Below, one piece after another: positions 54,844 through 63,963 of a stretch of DNA of 64,000 nucleotides (positions within the stretch are counted from its first letter, which is position 1; each line of letters opens with the position of its first letter). Origin of the DNA: Tubiluchus corallicola (lineage: Eukaryota; Priapulida; Priapulimorpha; Priapulimorphida; Tubiluchidae); assembly GCA_030141605.1 (NCBI GenBank), contig JAQGDQ010000216.1, forward strand, positions 64,001 through 128,000, read 5' to 3'. The translations under genes and the position numbers were made by a program. The notes below the pieces were generated by a model. It did no database searches. It was not told where the DNA came from and was given only the letters and a program-made list of their open reading frames with translations.

Positions 54844-56112
54844 ATGGTAGATGTTTTACTGGGGCTCCAGTGGGGAGATGAGGGTAAAGGAAAGGTTGTT
54901 GATGTGCTTACTCCCAAGTATGATGTGATTGCTCGTTTTCAGGGAGGTCCTAATGCCGGACACACATTAGAGTTTAATGGAATTAAGCATGTGTTGCATA
55001 CTATCCCATCCGGTATTTTTAGGGGTGATAAGATAAATGTAATAGGAAATGGAGTTGTTATAGACCCTTGCACTTTTAAAAAGGAGATAGATTCTTTAAA
55101 AAGTATTGGTTTTGATATAAGGAAAAACCTATATATATCTAAGAAGGCTCATCTTATACTTCCATCACACCGTTTACTGGATGCTGCTTCGGAAAAGGCT
55201 AAAGGCAAGGATAAGATAGGGTCGACACTGAAAGGTATAGGTCCTGCTTATCGCGATAAGATAGGCCGTGATGGGTTGAGGGTCGGGGATATTATGTCAA
55301 ACTTCAAGGAAAAGTATACTGCTCATTTAAAACAGCATATTGATATTTTGGTAAATTACTACCACTACGATTATAAGAAGGCTCTTGACGAGTACGAGAA
55401 GGAATGGTTTGAGGGAGTTGAACTTATAAGGCAGTTTCAGCTTGTAAGCAGTGAGTATTTTATCAACAAGTGTATTGACGAGGGTAAAAAGGTTATTGCT
55501 GAAGGTGCCCAAGGAACGCTTCTTGATATTGATTTCGGCTCATATCCTTTTGTTACATCTTCTAGTACAATATGTGCAGGAGCGTGTACAGGGATGGGGG
55601 TTGCTCCCAGAGTAATAGACAGGGTATATGGTATTTTCAAAGCTTACTGCACAAGGGTTGGTATGGGGCCATTTCCAACAGAGCTACATGACAGTACCGG
55701 ACAGCAGTTACGTGATAAGGGTAATGAGTATGGCTCTACTACAGGGCGTCCACGCAGGTGTGGGTGGCTTGATCTGGTTGCATTGAGATATTCTATTATG
55801 ATTAATGGAGTAACTGACCTTATTATGATGAAAGCTGATGTGTTATGTGGGTTTAAGTCTATTAAGGTTTGCACGGAATATAGAGTAAATGGTGTCACCA
55901 CTAGAGAGTTTCCATATGAGCAGGGGGAAAGCATTGTTCCCATTTATGAAGACTTGCCAGGGTGGGATACTGATTTAAGGGCTACTTTGAGTCCTGGCGA
56001 ATTACCACAAGAGCTAAAGAACTATATTAAATACATAGAGAGGGAAGTAGGAATTCCTATTATCATTGTGTCTGTAGGGCCGAATAGGGAGCAGACGATA
56101 GAGATGATTTAG
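54844..56112 (+). CDS. purA: Adenylosuccinate synthase
   Basis: The 422-residue protein starts MVDVLLGLQWGDEGKGK (P-loop-like GDEGKGK) and has IARFQGGPNAGHTLEF, GPAYRDKIGRDGLR, EGAQGTLLDIDFGSYPFVTSS and TTGRPRRCGWLD. It makes adenylosuccinate from IMP and aspartate with GTP. It is 15 bases before pncB, probably co-transcribed. Confidence 0.97.
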   Translation: MVDVLLGLQWGDEGKGKVVDVLTPKYDVIARFQGGPNAGHTLEFNGIKHVLHTIPSGIFRGDKINVIGNGVVIDPCTFKKEIDSLKSIGFDIRKNLYISKKAHLILPSHRLLDAASEKAKGKDKIGSTLKGIGPAYRDKIGRDGLRVGDIMSNFKEKYTAHLKQHIDILVNYYHYDYKKALDEYEKEWFEGVELIRQFQLVSSEYFINKCIDEGKKVIAEGAQGTLLDIDFGSYPFVTSSSTICAGACTGMGVAPRVIDRVYGIFKAYCTRVGMGPFPTELHDSTGQQLRDKGNEYGSTTGRPRRCGWLDLVALRYSIMINGVTDLIMMKADVLCGFKSIKVCTEYRVNGVTTREFPYEQGESIVPIYEDLPGWDTDLRATLSPGELPQELKNYIKYIEREVGIPIIIVSVGPNREQTIEMI

Positions 56113-56127
56113 CTACTATATGCTTGT

Positions 56128-57573
56128 ATGCAGTTGATAAGTAAACATGTAGGCCTTTATGTGGATTTTTATGAGTTGGCAATGGCTCAAGGATACTTCT
56201 TGGGAGGAAAAAAGAGCCATAATGTGACCTTTGATTATTTCTTTCGCACCAATCCTTTTGGTGGCGGGTATCTTGTGTTTGCGGGGTTGGGTGATCTTTT
56301 ACAACTGTTATCCGATTTCAAATACACTGATACGGATATTCAATACCTGAGAGGGGTGGGCCTACATGAGGATTTTCTAAAATATCTTCGGGATTTTAAG
56401 TTTACTGGTACCATATATTCGGCAAGAGAGGGCGAGGTAGTTTTTCCACTTGAGCCAGTTCTAAGGCTGGAAGGAAATATAATAGAGGCACAACTTGTAG
56501 AGACTGCCATTTTGAATACTCTTAATTTTCAGTCGCTTATAGCAACAAAGGCATTGCGTATAAGCCTTGTTACAAAAGGAAAGCCTTTTACCGATTTTGG
56601 GTTACGGCGTGCTCACGGTTATGGAGGTGTACAGGCGAGCAGGGCTTCTATTATAGGAGGTGCTGCCAGCACGTCAAATGTTTATGCGGGAATACTTTAC
56701 AACCTTCCTGTTACGGGCACGTTAGCTCATAGCTGGGTGCAAAGTTTTGATGACGAATTGTCGGCATTCAGAGTTTTTGCAGATATACATCCTGAAAATA
56801 CAGTGCTTCTTGTTGACACTTACAATACGATCAAAAGCGGGATACCAAATGCCATTATAGTGGCTAAAGAGATGGAAGATAAGGGGTACAGGATGAAAGG
56901 AGTAAGGTTGGATAGTGGTGACCTTGCCTACTTTAGCAGTAAGGCCAGAAAGATGCTTGATAAGGCGGGACTGGAGTATGTCAAGATTTATGCATCAAAC
57001 CAGTTGAATGAGTATGTGATAAAGAGCCTTGCAGAGCAGGGTGCTCCTATTGATGCATTTGGTGTAGGAACAGAGTTGGTTACTGGGAAGCCGGAGGCGT
57101 CTTTGGATGGAGTGTACAAGCTTGTGGAGTGCAATGGTGTGCCTAAAATGAAGATATCGGAAAATATTGAAAAAGTAACTTTACCTGCAAGTAAAACAGT
57201 TTATAGATATGTTGATAGCTTGGGGTATTTCTGCAGAGATGGTATTCTTCTTGCAAACGAAGACCCCGATGATTGTAAATGGTTATTTCATCCGTATTAC
57301 CCGGAGAAGTCTACCAATATTTCGAAACTTAGCAGAGAGAAACTTACTCGTAAAGTTTTAGAAAATGGAAAACCTGTTGCTACTTTATCTACTCCTCAAG
57401 AGTGTAACAAGTATTTATTGGAACGAATGAAGCAGCTTCCTGATGAGCATAAAAGATTTATTAAACCACATATTTACAAAGTTGGTATTTCTGAGAGGTT
57501 ACACTCCTTACGAACTGACATGATTGAGAAGATAAGTGTAAATCTTCAGCTTAATTCGGACAAATTGGTTTAA
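56128..57573 (+). CDS. pncB: Nicotinate phosphoribosyltransferase, C-terminus replaced by IS sequence
   Basis: The 481-residue protein has the family blocks YELAMAQGYF, VTFDYFFRTNPFGGGYLVFA, FGLRRAHGYGGVQASRASII (active site), HSWVQSF, LLVDTYNT and VRLDSGDLAYFS...GVGTELVTGKPEA. It makes nicotinate mononucleotide in NAD salvage. The final 11 residues (VNLQLNSDKLV) and stop are encoded by the left end of IS3 copy 1 (from 57537), so the native tail has been swapped. The core is complete, so activity may be kept. Confidence 0.92.
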   Translation: MQLISKHVGLYVDFYELAMAQGYFLGGKKSHNVTFDYFFRTNPFGGGYLVFAGLGDLLQLLSDFKYTDTDIQYLRGVGLHEDFLKYLRDFKFTGTIYSAREGEVVFPLEPVLRLEGNIIEAQLVETAILNTLNFQSLIATKALRISLVTKGKPFTDFGLRRAHGYGGVQASRASIIGGAASTSNVYAGILYNLPVTGTLAHSWVQSFDDELSAFRVFADIHPENTVLLVDTYNTIKSGIPNAIIVAKEMEDKGYRMKGVRLDSGDLAYFSSKARKMLDKAGLEYVKIYASNQLNEYVIKSLAEQGAPIDAFGVGTELVTGKPEASLDGVYKLVECNGVPKMKISENIEKVTLPASKTVYRYVDSLGYFCRDGILLANEDPDDCKWLFHPYYPEKSTNISKLSREKLTRKVLENGKPVATLSTPQECNKYLLERMKQLPDEHKRFIKPHIYKVGISERLHSLRTDMIEKISVNLQLNSDKLV

Positions 57574-59096
57574 AAATTAAGAGAGACATTTCTTAAATTA
57601 TAACCAATAAAAACGAATAAGATTAAGGCAAAAAAACAGACTACCGAACAAAAGGTAAAATAGATTAAGAGACACCCGAGGAAGAAGTAATCAGCTGAAG
57701 AAAAAATCAGGATTGTACTAGAGGGCATGCGTGGCGAATATAGCATTGCCGAGTTATGCTGAAAAGAAGGCATCAACGCGAACCTTTATTACAAGTGGAG
57801 TAAAGATTTTATGGAAGCTGGCAAAAAACGCCTTGCAGGTGACATTAAACGGGAAGCTACATCGGGCGAAGTAAACGGTTTAAAGAACGAGAACCACGAC
57901 CTAAAGCAGCTTGTAGCAGATCTGAATTTGGAAGTACGCATGCTTAAAAAAAGCTTAACTGGAACCGAGTAACTTATAAATATATGAGACGAAGCGCCAG
58001 TGAAAAGATGGAAATTATCTGTATTGTTCAAGATTCGGAATTCGGAGTTAAGCGCACACTTGAAGAACTTGACATCAGCCGAAGTACCTTTTACGAGTGG
58101 TACAAACGCTTCCTTGAGGGATGATATGATTCACTCAAGCCCAAGCCGGTAAAACGCAAAAAGTTTTGGAACAAGATATCCAACAAAGAACGAGAACTGG
58201 TTTTAGACACCGCTTTGTAACGTACAGACTTATCGCCTAGGGAACTAGCCCACCACATCACCGACCATCAAAAGTGGTTTATCAGCGAAACCAGCGTATA
58301 TCGGATTCTCAAAGAGCAAGGGCTAATCACATCTCCTGCGTGGATTTTAATGGCTGCATCCGATGAGTTTAAAGATAAGACCACGCGTGTGCACCAGCAA
58401 TGGCAAACCGATTTTACCTACTTTAAAATCATTGGATGGGGCTGGTATTATTTGGCTACCGTAATGGACGATTATTCAAGGTATATCGTCACCTGGGAGC
58501 TTTGCCAAAGCATTGAGTCGGCCGATGCCAAGCATGTTATTCAAAAGGCTTTACATACGGCCAAAATACCTGCAGGCGATTGTCCCAGGTTACTCTCCGG
58601 TAATGGAGCGTGCTACATATCAAACGAGTTTCAAAGCTTTTTAAAAGACACCAAAATGGGACATTTACGTGGAGCCCCATACCACCCTCAAACACAAGGG
58701 AAAATTGAGCGTTACCACCGCACCATAAAAAATCAGGTAAAGTTGGATAACTACTACTTTCCTGATGAACTAAGGACGGTTCTACAGGAGTTTGTATATA
58801 ATTACAACAACCACCGGTATCATGAATCACTCAAGAATGTTACACCTGCCGACGTGTATTTTGGAAGGCAAAAACAGGTACTGGGCAATCGTGAAAATAT
58901 TAAAATAAAAACGCTAAATGAAAAAAGAAAAAGGAATCAGAAAATCGCAGTGTATCACTTTTGATTTATTGAAAACTCTGCGAGTTTCCAACAAGTCAAC
59001 AGTGAATTATCATCACCATAAAAAAGAGAATTTGAATTATAAAACTATCTCTTAACTTTAAGCATCAATTTGTCCAATAAGTTTTGAAGTTAAACA
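57537..59096 (+). mobile_element. IS3-family element, copy 1 (dead)
   Basis: The ends are TGTAAATCTTCAGC ... and ... GAAGTTAAACA, imperfect inverted repeats of about 55 bp that include GGACAAATTG on both sides (reverse complemented at the right). It carries orfA and orfB in broken form. Confidence 0.8.
57660..58964 (+). pseudogene. IS3 transposase orfA and orfB, copy 1, multiple stops
   Basis: orfA (HTH part SAEEKIRIVLEGMRGEYSIA, coiled coil VNGLKNENHDLKQLVAELNL-like) has a TAA before SAEEK and a TGA in ELC-stop-KEG. orfB (from about 57984, RRSASEKMEIICIV) has a TGA after FLEG and a TAA after LDTAL. The rve domain follows: TDFTYFKIIG holds the first D, but the second catalytic D of LLSDNG is G here (LLSGNG). 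The E of QGKIERYHRT is present. Not functional. Confidence 0.85.
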
Positions 59097-59123
59097 GTCT
59101 CATGATTACTAAATCAACAAAAT

Positions 59124-61481
59124 ATGTATAGATTAAATTTATTTATATTATTAAGTGTATTGGTTTGTAACATAAAAGCCCAAAATTCTTTGTGCCATGG
59201 AATAATAGTAGATAAATCGGAGAATCCAATAACATTTGCTAACATTATCATTACAGACTCCTTAAAAAACACATATTATGGAACAATATCTGACTCTTTG
59301 GGAAGATATGAATTGAGAACTAAAAATCTTAACGATAAATATATTGTAGTTAAGTGTATAGGTTATAAGACATTTGAGAAAAGAATTAATAATAGTTTAA
59401 GACTATGCGATACAATAACATTAAATGAAGAAATTCAGGAAATTGATCAAATAACTATTTATGAAAGTCTTCCTGTTATAACACAAAAATCGGATAGATA
59501 TAGTATTGAAATAAAAAACACAATCGCTTCAAAAGGGAAAACTGCATCCGAATTATTGTTAGTATTGCCTGGTGTATGGTTGGATGGAGATTTAATTAGC
59601 ATTAATGGAATTTCCGGAACAAAAATTATGATTAATGGCGTGCCTCTAAATTACAATAATAAAGGTGCTATACAATATTTAAAATCTATTAGGTCTGAAG
59701 ACATTGAATCTATCGACGTAATTACAAATCCTCCATCCGAATTTGATTCACAGGGTGTAGCCGGAGTAATTGATATTAAATTGAAAATTGAAAAAAACAC
59801 ATTTTCATGGAATCTAGGTGGCAAATACATGCATCAAGAATTCAATGGTATTTCTTCGTATGGTTCTCTTAAATATTATACAAATAGGATTGGAATATCA
59901 ATAAATTATTCTGGAGAAATATCCAACTGGTTGCTACTAGGAAAAAAGCAATTTAAAGATTTAGATTTTCATCAAAATGATAAATCTAATGATGAGATAC
60001 AAGATAAAAACCTATTTGCTTCAATAAAAGGCTTTTACGATATAACAGAAAATCAGAAATTCGGGATTGAGTTTTCTCATTTTTTTTGGGGTAAAGATGA
60101 AATAATTAACACGGATTTAGAGCGAATTTTGCAAAACAGTAACCAGCGACACATTAATTACCACAATGAAAACCAAAATTTAAATTCTTGGAATTTAACT
60201 TTAAATTATAATTGGAAAATAAAAAAAAATGGAAGCAATTTTAACGTAATTATGGACAATCTAAAGCAGTATAAATACAATGATTTTAATTACTACACTT
60301 TTACAGAAGTTGATTCCTTAAATAATCTGATTTCTGAAAATCGCCAACGCAATCTTAAATACCATCCTTACGGAATAAAAGCTGCAACTATTGATTATAC
60401 ATATCCAATCAATAAAAAATTATCTTTAATGACAGGGATTAAGACTTCATATTCAAATTTAAGAGATAAGGCTGAAATTGATACGCTTTCAAGTTCAGGA
60501 ATTTGGATTCCTAATGATGAAATGTCTTACGATTTGGATTATGAAGAGGTTATTAATTCAGCCTATCTCAAATCTATTCTCGATTTAAAAAAACTAGATT
60601 TATCTATTGGCTTACGTTTCGAGAATACAGTTTATAACGCAATTAATCAAAAACAAAATAATCAATATTCTAATATTTTCCCATCACTAGCTCTTAATAT
60701 ACCAGTGTCAGACGGAAAGAATAATTTAAGTTTAAATTATTCTAAAAGAATTCAAAGAGTTAGCTATTTTAAACTACTCACAAATTACCATTACATTTCA
60801 GATAATGAATTACAAACCGGCAATCCTAACTTAAAGCCAGAAATAGTACATGCAATAAAGTTAAGCTATTCACAAAACAAAAAAATCTATTGCTCAATTA
60901 GATTAAATTACAACGACAATCTAATTTACAAATCAATTATTAGTAATGATGAAATAATAATAAACTCTTATTCAGATGGAGGTGAAGAGTATAATTACTC
61001 AGGTAATATTTACATGCCGATTAAGATAAAAGAATGGTGGAAGATGACAAATCAGTTAAATTTGTCATATTTAAACTTTAAACATCAAACAACTACACTG
61101 AATCAAGCAAATGCTAACTTATACACTCAACAATATCTCAAGCTACCATATAATTTTAGTCTAGAGATATTATATAAATATCAATCCAAATCTATTTCCG
61201 GTTATGTTACTACAGACCCATATCATTTATTAAATCTTACTATTAGAAAAGACATGCTCAATAATAACTTGGCTGTTATATTTTCTGCAAATAGATTAAT
61301 AGTAAATCAAAAATACAAATGGACGTATGACGATGGAACTGTCTATAAAGAATCCCAATCTTATTATTCCCCAATACCTTTCTTTTCTATTACTGCCTCA
61401 TATAGTTTTAAGAAAGGTAAAAAACAGAATAATAACTATATAAAGAGTGGAATAAGAGAAGAAAAAGGTAGAACATATTAG
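59124..61481 (+). CDS. Outer-membrane beta-barrel protein, TonB-receptor-like (cargo)
   Basis: The 785-residue protein has a signal peptide (MYRLNLFILLSVLVCNIKAQ). A CarboxypepD_reg-like domain follows (GIIVDKSENPITFANIIITD), then a plug-like region (GTKIMINGVPLNYNNKGAIQ, DIESIDVITNPPSEFDSQGV) and a C-terminal barrel of the OMP_b-brl_3 type (NYSKRIQRVSYFKLLTNYHY, GNPNLKPEIVHAIKLSYSQN). It may export or import a small ligand. The gene is AT-rich and first of three co-directional cargo genes (gaps of 21 bases), so it may be the transporter for the product of the next two. Confidence 0.82.
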   Translation: MYRLNLFILLSVLVCNIKAQNSLCHGIIVDKSENPITFANIIITDSLKNTYYGTISDSLGRYELRTKNLNDKYIVVKCIGYKTFEKRINNSLRLCDTITLNEEIQEIDQITIYESLPVITQKSDRYSIEIKNTIASKGKTASELLLVLPGVWLDGDLISINGISGTKIMINGVPLNYNNKGAIQYLKSIRSEDIESIDVITNPPSEFDSQGVAGVIDIKLKIEKNTFSWNLGGKYMHQEFNGISSYGSLKYYTNRIGISINYSGEISNWLLLGKKQFKDLDFHQNDKSNDEIQDKNLFASIKGFYDITENQKFGIEFSHFFWGKDEIINTDLERILQNSNQRHINYHNENQNLNSWNLTLNYNWKIKKNGSNFNVIMDNLKQYKYNDFNYYTFTEVDSLNNLISENRQRNLKYHPYGIKAATIDYTYPINKKLSLMTGIKTSYSNLRDKAEIDTLSSSGIWIPNDEMSYDLDYEEVINSAYLKSILDLKKLDLSIGLRFENTVYNAINQKQNNQYSNIFPSLALNIPVSDGKNNLSLNYSKRIQRVSYFKLLTNYHYISDNELQTGNPNLKPEIVHAIKLSYSQNKKIYCSIRLNYNDNLIYKSIISNDEIIINSYSDGGEEYNYSGNIYMPIKIKEWWKMTNQLNLSYLNFKHQTTTLNQANANLYTQQYLKLPYNFSLEILYKYQSKSISGYVTTDPYHLLNLTIRKDMLNNNLAVIFSANRLIVNQKYKWTYDDGTVYKESQSYYSPIPFFSITASYSFKKGKKQNNNYIKSGIREEKGRTY

Positions 61482-61502
61482 TTAATTTAAAACTTATCAA
61501 AA

Positions 61503-61865
61503 ATGAATAGAATTATTATTACGAGTACTTTAATGTTAATTGTATTAAGTATGAACGCACAAGTTTTTATCAATCCTATTAATTATGTTGATGACAATCA
61601 ACATAGAGAACAAGTATTAAAGTATATCTCTATGCAAGCGAAGAAAGATTGTAAGACTTTAGGCATTGATAATAAAACAACTTTAAAAGATGTTGAAAAA
61701 GAATATTTAGAAGCATTCAAAGAACTAATCGAAGTAGAAGACACAAATACATTAGCCTCGGTTATTGAAAATCAAGCTAAATTAGGTGTTGAAAATTACA
61801 AAACAATTCTAATGGTTTATAAAGACGAAATTGCTACAGAGGAGAAAATAATTAAATGGGAATAA
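61503..61865 (+). CDS. Small secreted protein (cargo), unknown
   Basis: The 120-residue protein has a signal peptide (MNRIIITSTLMLIVLSMNAQ) and a lysine/glutamate-rich helical body (VLKYISMQAKKDCKTLGIDN ... KDEIATEEKIIKWE) with one cysteine. I do not recognise the family. It sits between a beta-barrel protein and a radical-SAM gene, where a peptide precursor or accessory protein would be expected, but it lacks a GG cleavage site or repeated core, so precursor status is a guess. Confidence 0.6.
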   Translation: MNRIIITSTLMLIVLSMNAQVFINPINYVDDNQHREQVLKYISMQAKKDCKTLGIDNKTTLKDVEKEYLEAFKELIEVEDTNTLASVIENQAKLGVENYKTILMVYKDEIATEEKIIKWE

Positions 61866-61886
61866 TCATCATACAGAACAGTTTTT

Positions 61887-62201
61887 ATGAAGAAAAGTAG
61901 ATATACGTTTTTTATTGAAAAAGAAGGTTTTGTTCTTGGATACAATGCCTTTACAGACAAGTACATTGGAATAAGTAAAAACACATACAAACAGTATAAC
62001 AATCTTGATATTGAAGCCTTTAGGGAACATAATAAGAAAGTCTATTCAAATTTGATTAAATCTGGGTTTATTATTCCAAGCTTTAAAAATGAACTAGATT
62101 TAATTAGACTGAATCATAAAAATGAAGCGTTCAATTCTCGTGATTATATGCTAATTATTTTCCCTACAAAAGATTGCAATCTTAGATGTTGGTATTTGTA
62201 A
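61887..62201 (+). pseudogene. Radical-SAM peptide-maturase-like gene, cut by IS3 copy 2
   Basis: The N-terminal 104 residues are kept: a leader-binding-like region (RYTFFIEKEGFVLGYNAFTD ... ISKNTYKQY) and the start of the radical-SAM domain (LIIFPTKDCNLRCWYL). The cluster motif Cx3Cx2C should read CNLRCWYC; the IS begins at TTTGTAAATC so that the third Cys codon is lost and a stop follows. The rest of the enzyme, including any SPASM domain, is absent from the window. Family by N-terminal shape: radical SAM/SPASM proteins of Bacteroidetes peptide-modification loci. Confidence 0.7.
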
Positions 62202-63755
62202 ATCTTCAGCTTAATTCGGACAAATTGGTTTAAAAATTAAGAGAGACATTTCTTAAATTATAACCAATAAAAACGAATAAGATTAAGGCAAAAAAACAGA
62301 CTACCGAACAAAAGGTAAAAGAGATTAAGAGACACCCGAGGAAGAAGTAATCAGCTGAAGAAAAAATCAGGATTTTACTAGAGGGCATGCGTGGCGAATA
62401 TAGCATTGCCGAGTTATGCCGAAAAGAAGGCATCAACGCGAACCTTTATTACAAGTGGAGTAAAGATTTTATGGAAGCTGGCAAAAAACGTCTTGCAGGT
62501 GACATTAAACGGGAAGCTACATCGGGCGAAGTAAACGGTTTAAAGAACGAGAACCACGACCTAAAGCAGCTTGTAGCAGAGCTGAATTTGGAAGTACGCA
62601 TGCTTAAAAAAAGCTTAACTGGAACCGAGTAACTTATAAATATATGAGACGAAGCGCCAGTGAAAAGATGGAAATTATCCGTATTGTTCAAGATTCGGAA
62701 TTCGGAGTTAAGCGCACACTTGAAGAGCTTGACATCAGCCGAAGTACCTTTTACGAGTGGTACAAACGCTTCCTTGAGGGATGATATGATGCACTCAAGT
62801 CCAAGCCGGTAAAACGCAAAAAGTTTTGGGACAAGATATCCAACAAAGAACGAGAACTGGTTTTAGACACCGCTTTGTAACGTACAGACTTATCGCCTAG
62901 GGAACTAGCCCACCACATCACCGACCATCAAAAGTGGTTTATCAGCGAAACCAGCGTATATCGGATTCTCAAAGAGCAAGTGCTAATCACATCTCCTGCG
63001 TGGCTTTTAATGGCTGCATCCGATGAGTTTAAAGATAAGACCACGCGTGTGCACCAGCAATGGCAAACCGATTTCACCTACTTTAAAATCATTGGATGGG
63101 GCTGGTATTATTTGGCTACCGTAATGGAGATTATTCAAGTTATATCGTCACCTGGGAGCTTTGCCAAAGCATTGAGTCGGCCGATGCCAAGCATGTTATT
63201 CAAAAGGCTTTACATACGGCCAAAATACCTGCAGGCGATTGTCCCAGGTTACTCTCCGATAATGGAGCGTGCTACATATCAAACGAGTTTCAAAGCTTTT
63301 TAAAAGACACCAAAATGGGACATTTACGTGTAGCCCCATACCACCCTCAAACACAAGGGAAAATTGAGCGTTACCACCGCACCATGAAAAATCAGGTAAA
63401 GTTGGATAACTACTACTTTCCTGATGAACTAATGACGGTTCTACAGGAGTTTGTATATAATTACAACAACCACCGGTATCATGAATCACTCAAGAATGTT
63501 ACACCTGCCGACGTGTATTTTGGAAGGCAAAAACAGTTACTGGGCAATCGTGAAAACATTAAAATAAAAACGCTAAATGAAAGAAGAAAAAGGAATCAGA
63601 AAATCGCAGTGTATCACTTTTGATTTATTGAAAACTCTGCGAGTTTCGAACAAGTCAACAGTGAATTATCATCACCATAAAAAAGAGAATTTGAATTATA
63701 AAACTATCTCTTAACTTTAAGCATCAATTTGTCCAATAAGTTTTGAAGTTAAACA
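62197..63755 (+). mobile_element. IS3-family element, copy 2 (dead)
   Basis: About 98% identical by eye to copy 1 and one base shorter, with the same ends (TGTAAATCTTC ... GTTAAACA). It interrupts the radical-SAM gene on its left and an unknown frame on its right. Confidence 0.8.
62320..63623 (+). pseudogene. IS3 transposase orfA and orfB, copy 2, shared stops plus frameshift
   Basis: It has the same TAA before SAEEK, TGA after FLEG and TAA after LDTAL as copy 1. It lacks copy 1's TGA in ELC (reads ELCRKEG) and keeps the catalytic LLSDNG. One base is missing near 63126-63130 (ATGGAGATT against ATGGACGATT), which breaks orfB in the middle of the rve domain. Confidence 0.85.
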
Positions 63756-63756
63756 C

Positions 63757-63963
63757 AGGTTGGAGGTTGTAGTTGATGAGGTGATGTATATAGCAGAGTC
63801 TTTTTTACATTCACCAGTTGAGATTGACACTTTAGAGTTTGAGTATGATAGTGGGGGGTTATTATTTGAAGAGGGATTTATTATGTATTGCGTGTTTCAT
63901 GATCCTCCTGGAGAAGGGAATAGCTACAGGATTGTTGTCTCTGTTAATGGTAATACGCATTGA
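63757..63963 (+). CDS. 3' part of an unknown gene, 5' cut by IS3 copy 2
   Basis: An acidic, beta-rich frame of about 67 codons starts right at the IS end with no real start codon (a TTG at 63760 is the first possible). It includes VVVDEVMYIAESFLHSPVE and EGFIMYCVFHDPPGEG and ends at TGA 63961-63963. I do not recognise it. Base composition is like the host genes, not like the cargo. It is not an obvious continuation of pncB. The last 37 bases of the window show nothing. Confidence 0.4.
   Translation, partial: RLEVVVDEVMYIAESFLHSPVEIDTLEFEYDSGGLLFEEGFIMYCVFHDPPGEGNSYRIVVSVNGNTH

Larger units (their letters stand above)
57537..63755 (+). mobile_element. Composite-transposon-like block: two IS3-type copies around AT-rich cargo
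   Basis: Two copies of a 1.56-kb IS (57537-59096 and 62197-63755) in the same orientation flank 3.1 kb of cargo (59097-62196). The cargo is clearly more AT-rich than the flanking genes. The left end enters the pncB 3' end. The right end cuts into an open frame of unknown kind (63757-63963). No matching target duplication is seen at any IS end. Confidence 0.65.

Noticed and set aside
57660-63623. Stop-codon recoding (TGA or TAA read as sense) in the IS3 genes
   Set aside because: All other genes in the window use TGA and TAA as stops, and the IS copies also carry frameshifts and a lost catalytic residue, so decay is simpler.
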